Shown: in pieces, positions 62,004-64,000 of the stretch
Numbering within the stretch: the stretch's first letter is position 1
How the letters are laid out: each line of letters opens with the position of its first letter
NCBI GenBank assembly: GCA_946699065.1
Contig: CAMPDV010000018.1
Span: forward strand, 868,001 to 932,000
Direction: 5' to 3'
Origin: Loxodes magnus
Lineage: Eukaryota; Ciliophora; Karyorelictea; Loxodida; Loxodidae
Length of the DNA: 64,000 bases
Notes under the pieces: model-generated
What the model was told of the DNA's origin: nothing
The model's input: the letters and a program-made list of their open reading frames with translations, nothing else
The model's database searches: none
Position numbers and translations under genes: made by a program

Positions 62004-63776
62004 TCAAATTCTTGAATTATTACAAAGGAGTAAAAATACAATAATAATGGGTATATAATTTACCCATGTATGGTATATCTTCTATTTCTTTTATTATTAC
62101 TTATTTAGTAGCTGTATAATGCTAATATGAAAATGTAAATGATAAGATTCCTTCTTAATTATTTTATTTTCTATTTTGCATTTATTATTACAAGATTATG
62201 TAGAGTTTAAACAAACACTTAGATTTCTAAGTATAAAGCTCTTAAAAATATTTAAAATAAATAGTTAAAAGCACCTAAAAATACTAAAAAGGGAGCACCT
62301 AGACTTATTATTAAGTGTGTCTAGCAGGTTAAGATAGTCTGATTCCTACTATTATGCAAGAGTTTTCTTTATATTCCTTTACTTCTAATTATCAAATACA
62401 AAATTTTTCCTGGCTATAGTTGGAGAAGCTAAAAATTGAATCTCTAACTATGTAATATCAGTATTGTTTTGAATAGAAGTTTCACTCTATAAGAAATTAT
62501 TAAGATTCGATTCAATACTTCCTTCTTTATGTTCTTAATACTCTTCCATAGTAATTGACTTTTTTAATATTTTGTTTCTTTTCTTCTGGCTCATTTTATT
62601 AAAAGGAGACTTCTTTTTATCGTATATAGATTAAACAATTTCATCATTTTTTAGGATCTTTCTTAAAGATGTTAGATAATTTACTACAATTTTCAAGCAT
62701 GAGCAATTAGTTATCGCTCCAATAAAACTTTATTACTCTATTTTTACAGCAAAGTACCATAACTAATTTTCAGAGTCTTTAAAATAAACTGGCTTTATCA
62801 TTTTGTTGTCTTTTTCTGCTTCAACTAATATATAACGTTTTAGCCTAAACTCAAGTTCTTAAGTATATTATGATCATTTGCCCTTTTGGTTCTTAAATGT
62901 TGTTGTATATTTTATATCTTATTTGTCTATGAAAACAATGCTTAGCAAAACTATTTTATACTCTATTATCTATCTGAGGATATTAATAGGATTAAAAATG
63001 AAATTTTTCCATATTTCTGTTTACTCACTCTATCCAGTTCCATTCAATTGCATGTTTTCAGCTTCAGGAAGAGAGTAGTAGAAATACAAATGTGCTTTTG
63101 AAATTAAGTGAAATAAGAAGGAAACAAATCAGTCAAATAAGTTGCTAGAAATTTACTCATTATACTCTGCATTTGGAGTAAACTTCTTTTTAAGGAATAG
63201 TTACTGCCATTTGTTCAGAAGCTATTTAGATTTAACTAGATAAGCGATACTTTATAGCTAATCACCCTAGCCTAATCAAAACTAAGCTTCCATGATGGCT
63301 TTGAATATTTTGATTTCATAGAGAACTAAATCTTTGTAAGGTTCGATTTCATAAATTTCCTATTACTAAAGTTTGCTAATAAGCTTATCAGTTTTAGAAA
63401 TATATTTCTAGTAATTGCATGACTTATTGCACAGCTTTAAATACTGATTTAACATCCTTAATCTTGCTTCTGCTATATTTTTTAGAAATTTTCCAATCGA
63501 GCTTATGAAATTATCTCCAGTTCATTAGTCAAATTATTTTATAAGATATGCATAAGAACTAGGTAAGTCATTTGCCTTTATTTTACAGTTCATATCTATA
63601 AAACTGAAATCATGATAGTTGCATTCTTTGTTTACTAGATATTCAAGATCTTTTGTTATTTGAGGTATTTAGATAATTTAATGTAGAGTGATGATGGAAG
63701 CTAAGGCAGCTTTATAGTTCAGCTAGGCTATTTATATAAAGAAATACTGAAATTAAGTTTCTAAATTTGAAGCCAT
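62004..63776 (-). CDS. KICSTOR subunit 2 (KICS2/C12orf66)-like protein
   Basis: 590 residues as an open frame from ATG 63776. KICS2 belongs to the KICSTOR complex that recruits GATOR1 to lysosomes to restrain mTORC1. Shared features: an N-terminal helix pair (YFFIQIAQLNYKAAL), LYEIKIFKAIMEAQFWL then LNKWQQLFLKK, and NLFDWFVSFLFHLISKAHLY followed by FYYSLP, which parallels the L-F-x-W-L...L-L-A-K-F-x-F-Y-F-x-x-x-L block of the animal protein. The ~130-residue C-terminal part after LNNFLQSETS is poorly conserved, and the end beyond ~500 looks like AT-rich run-on; the true stop may be earlier through an unseen splice. Confidence 0.7.
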
Positions 63777-63802
63777 TTTATAGTTTAAAGAGCAATTACC
63801 AA

Positions 63803-64000
63803 TCATTAGCAGCAAATTAGCTTTAATATATTAATCTATAAAGAATTAAAGCCTTTAACTCCCAACTCTTATTTCCCTCAATTATCTTCCGTCCAAATAC
63901 CTTTATCTTTGTTGCTAGTTAAATTATAGCTATAAGCAACAATAATCTCCTTCTTATCTCATTTATAACTTTATAGGTCCTTATAAAGATATTTAACTCT
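63803..64000 (-). CDS. 3' end of a gene cut by the window edge
   Basis: The final ~65 codons of a minus-strand gene (YKWDKKEIIVAYSYNLTSN, then GIWTEDNWGKQELGVKGF) ending at TGA 63803-63805. Two internal TGA are Trp. It ends only 26 bases before the start of the KICS2-like gene, same strand. Too little is present to name the family. Confidence 0.65.

Overview
Organism. The window is very AT-rich, roughly three quarters A+T. Ordinary eukaryotic proteins (protein kinases, PP5, SLU7, seipin, VDAC, an MFS carrier) read through only if TAA and TAG are Gln and TGA is Trp inside genes. TGA is also the only codon that ends them. Kinase motif D-x-W-S, for example, carries TGA at Trp in three kinases here. 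That matches the karyorelictean ciliate code (NCBI table 27; Loxodes, Parduczia) better than Condylostoma (table 28), where TAA/TAG can also stop. Spliceosomal introns are tiny, 16-26 nt, GT...AG. Mean spacing of random TGA is long here, so long open frames alone are weak evidence; I relied on family motifs, third-position changes between paralogs, and composition.

Layout. 0.2-10.6 kb: a coiled-coil protein, a second hypothetical, two MGxC-starting AGC kinases on opposite strands flanking VDAC and a TMBIM (LFG/BI-1) protein, then a hypothetical. 12.2-13.9 kb: a seven-helix receptor-like protein and a divergent ubiquitin ending Gly-Cys. 14.9-15.9 kb: a gag-like retroelement flanked by a 15-bp target duplication. 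17.5-28 kb: ankyrin-DHHC palmitoyltransferase, a large F-x-P-repeat protein, SLU7, seipin, PP5. 30-42 kb: HYLS1-like protein, PLAC8 protein, ULK-like kinase, a membrane-anchored TTL-like probable pseudoenzyme, Rab escort protein/GDI, and a second F-x-P-repeat protein. 42-46.3 kb: a dead and an intact copy of the seven-helix gene. 46.5-52.6 kb: a cluster of five or more gag-like element copies. 54-64 kb: MFS transporter, hypotheticals, a third intact seven-helix gene, a KICSTOR subunit 2 (KICS2)-like gene, and the 3' end of a gene that runs off the window.

How it fits together. The window is not an operon or a single pathway. Most genes are housekeeping or ciliary/cytoskeletal. Two features go beyond routine annotation: a family of 332-residue seven-helix proteins (three intact, one pseudogene) with a mosaic conservation pattern, and a family of about 0.8-1 kb elements encoding only a coiled-coil plus CCHC-knuckle protein, with 13-16 bp target duplications and no reverse transcriptase in view. 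Long intergenic stretches are plain AT-rich sequence.
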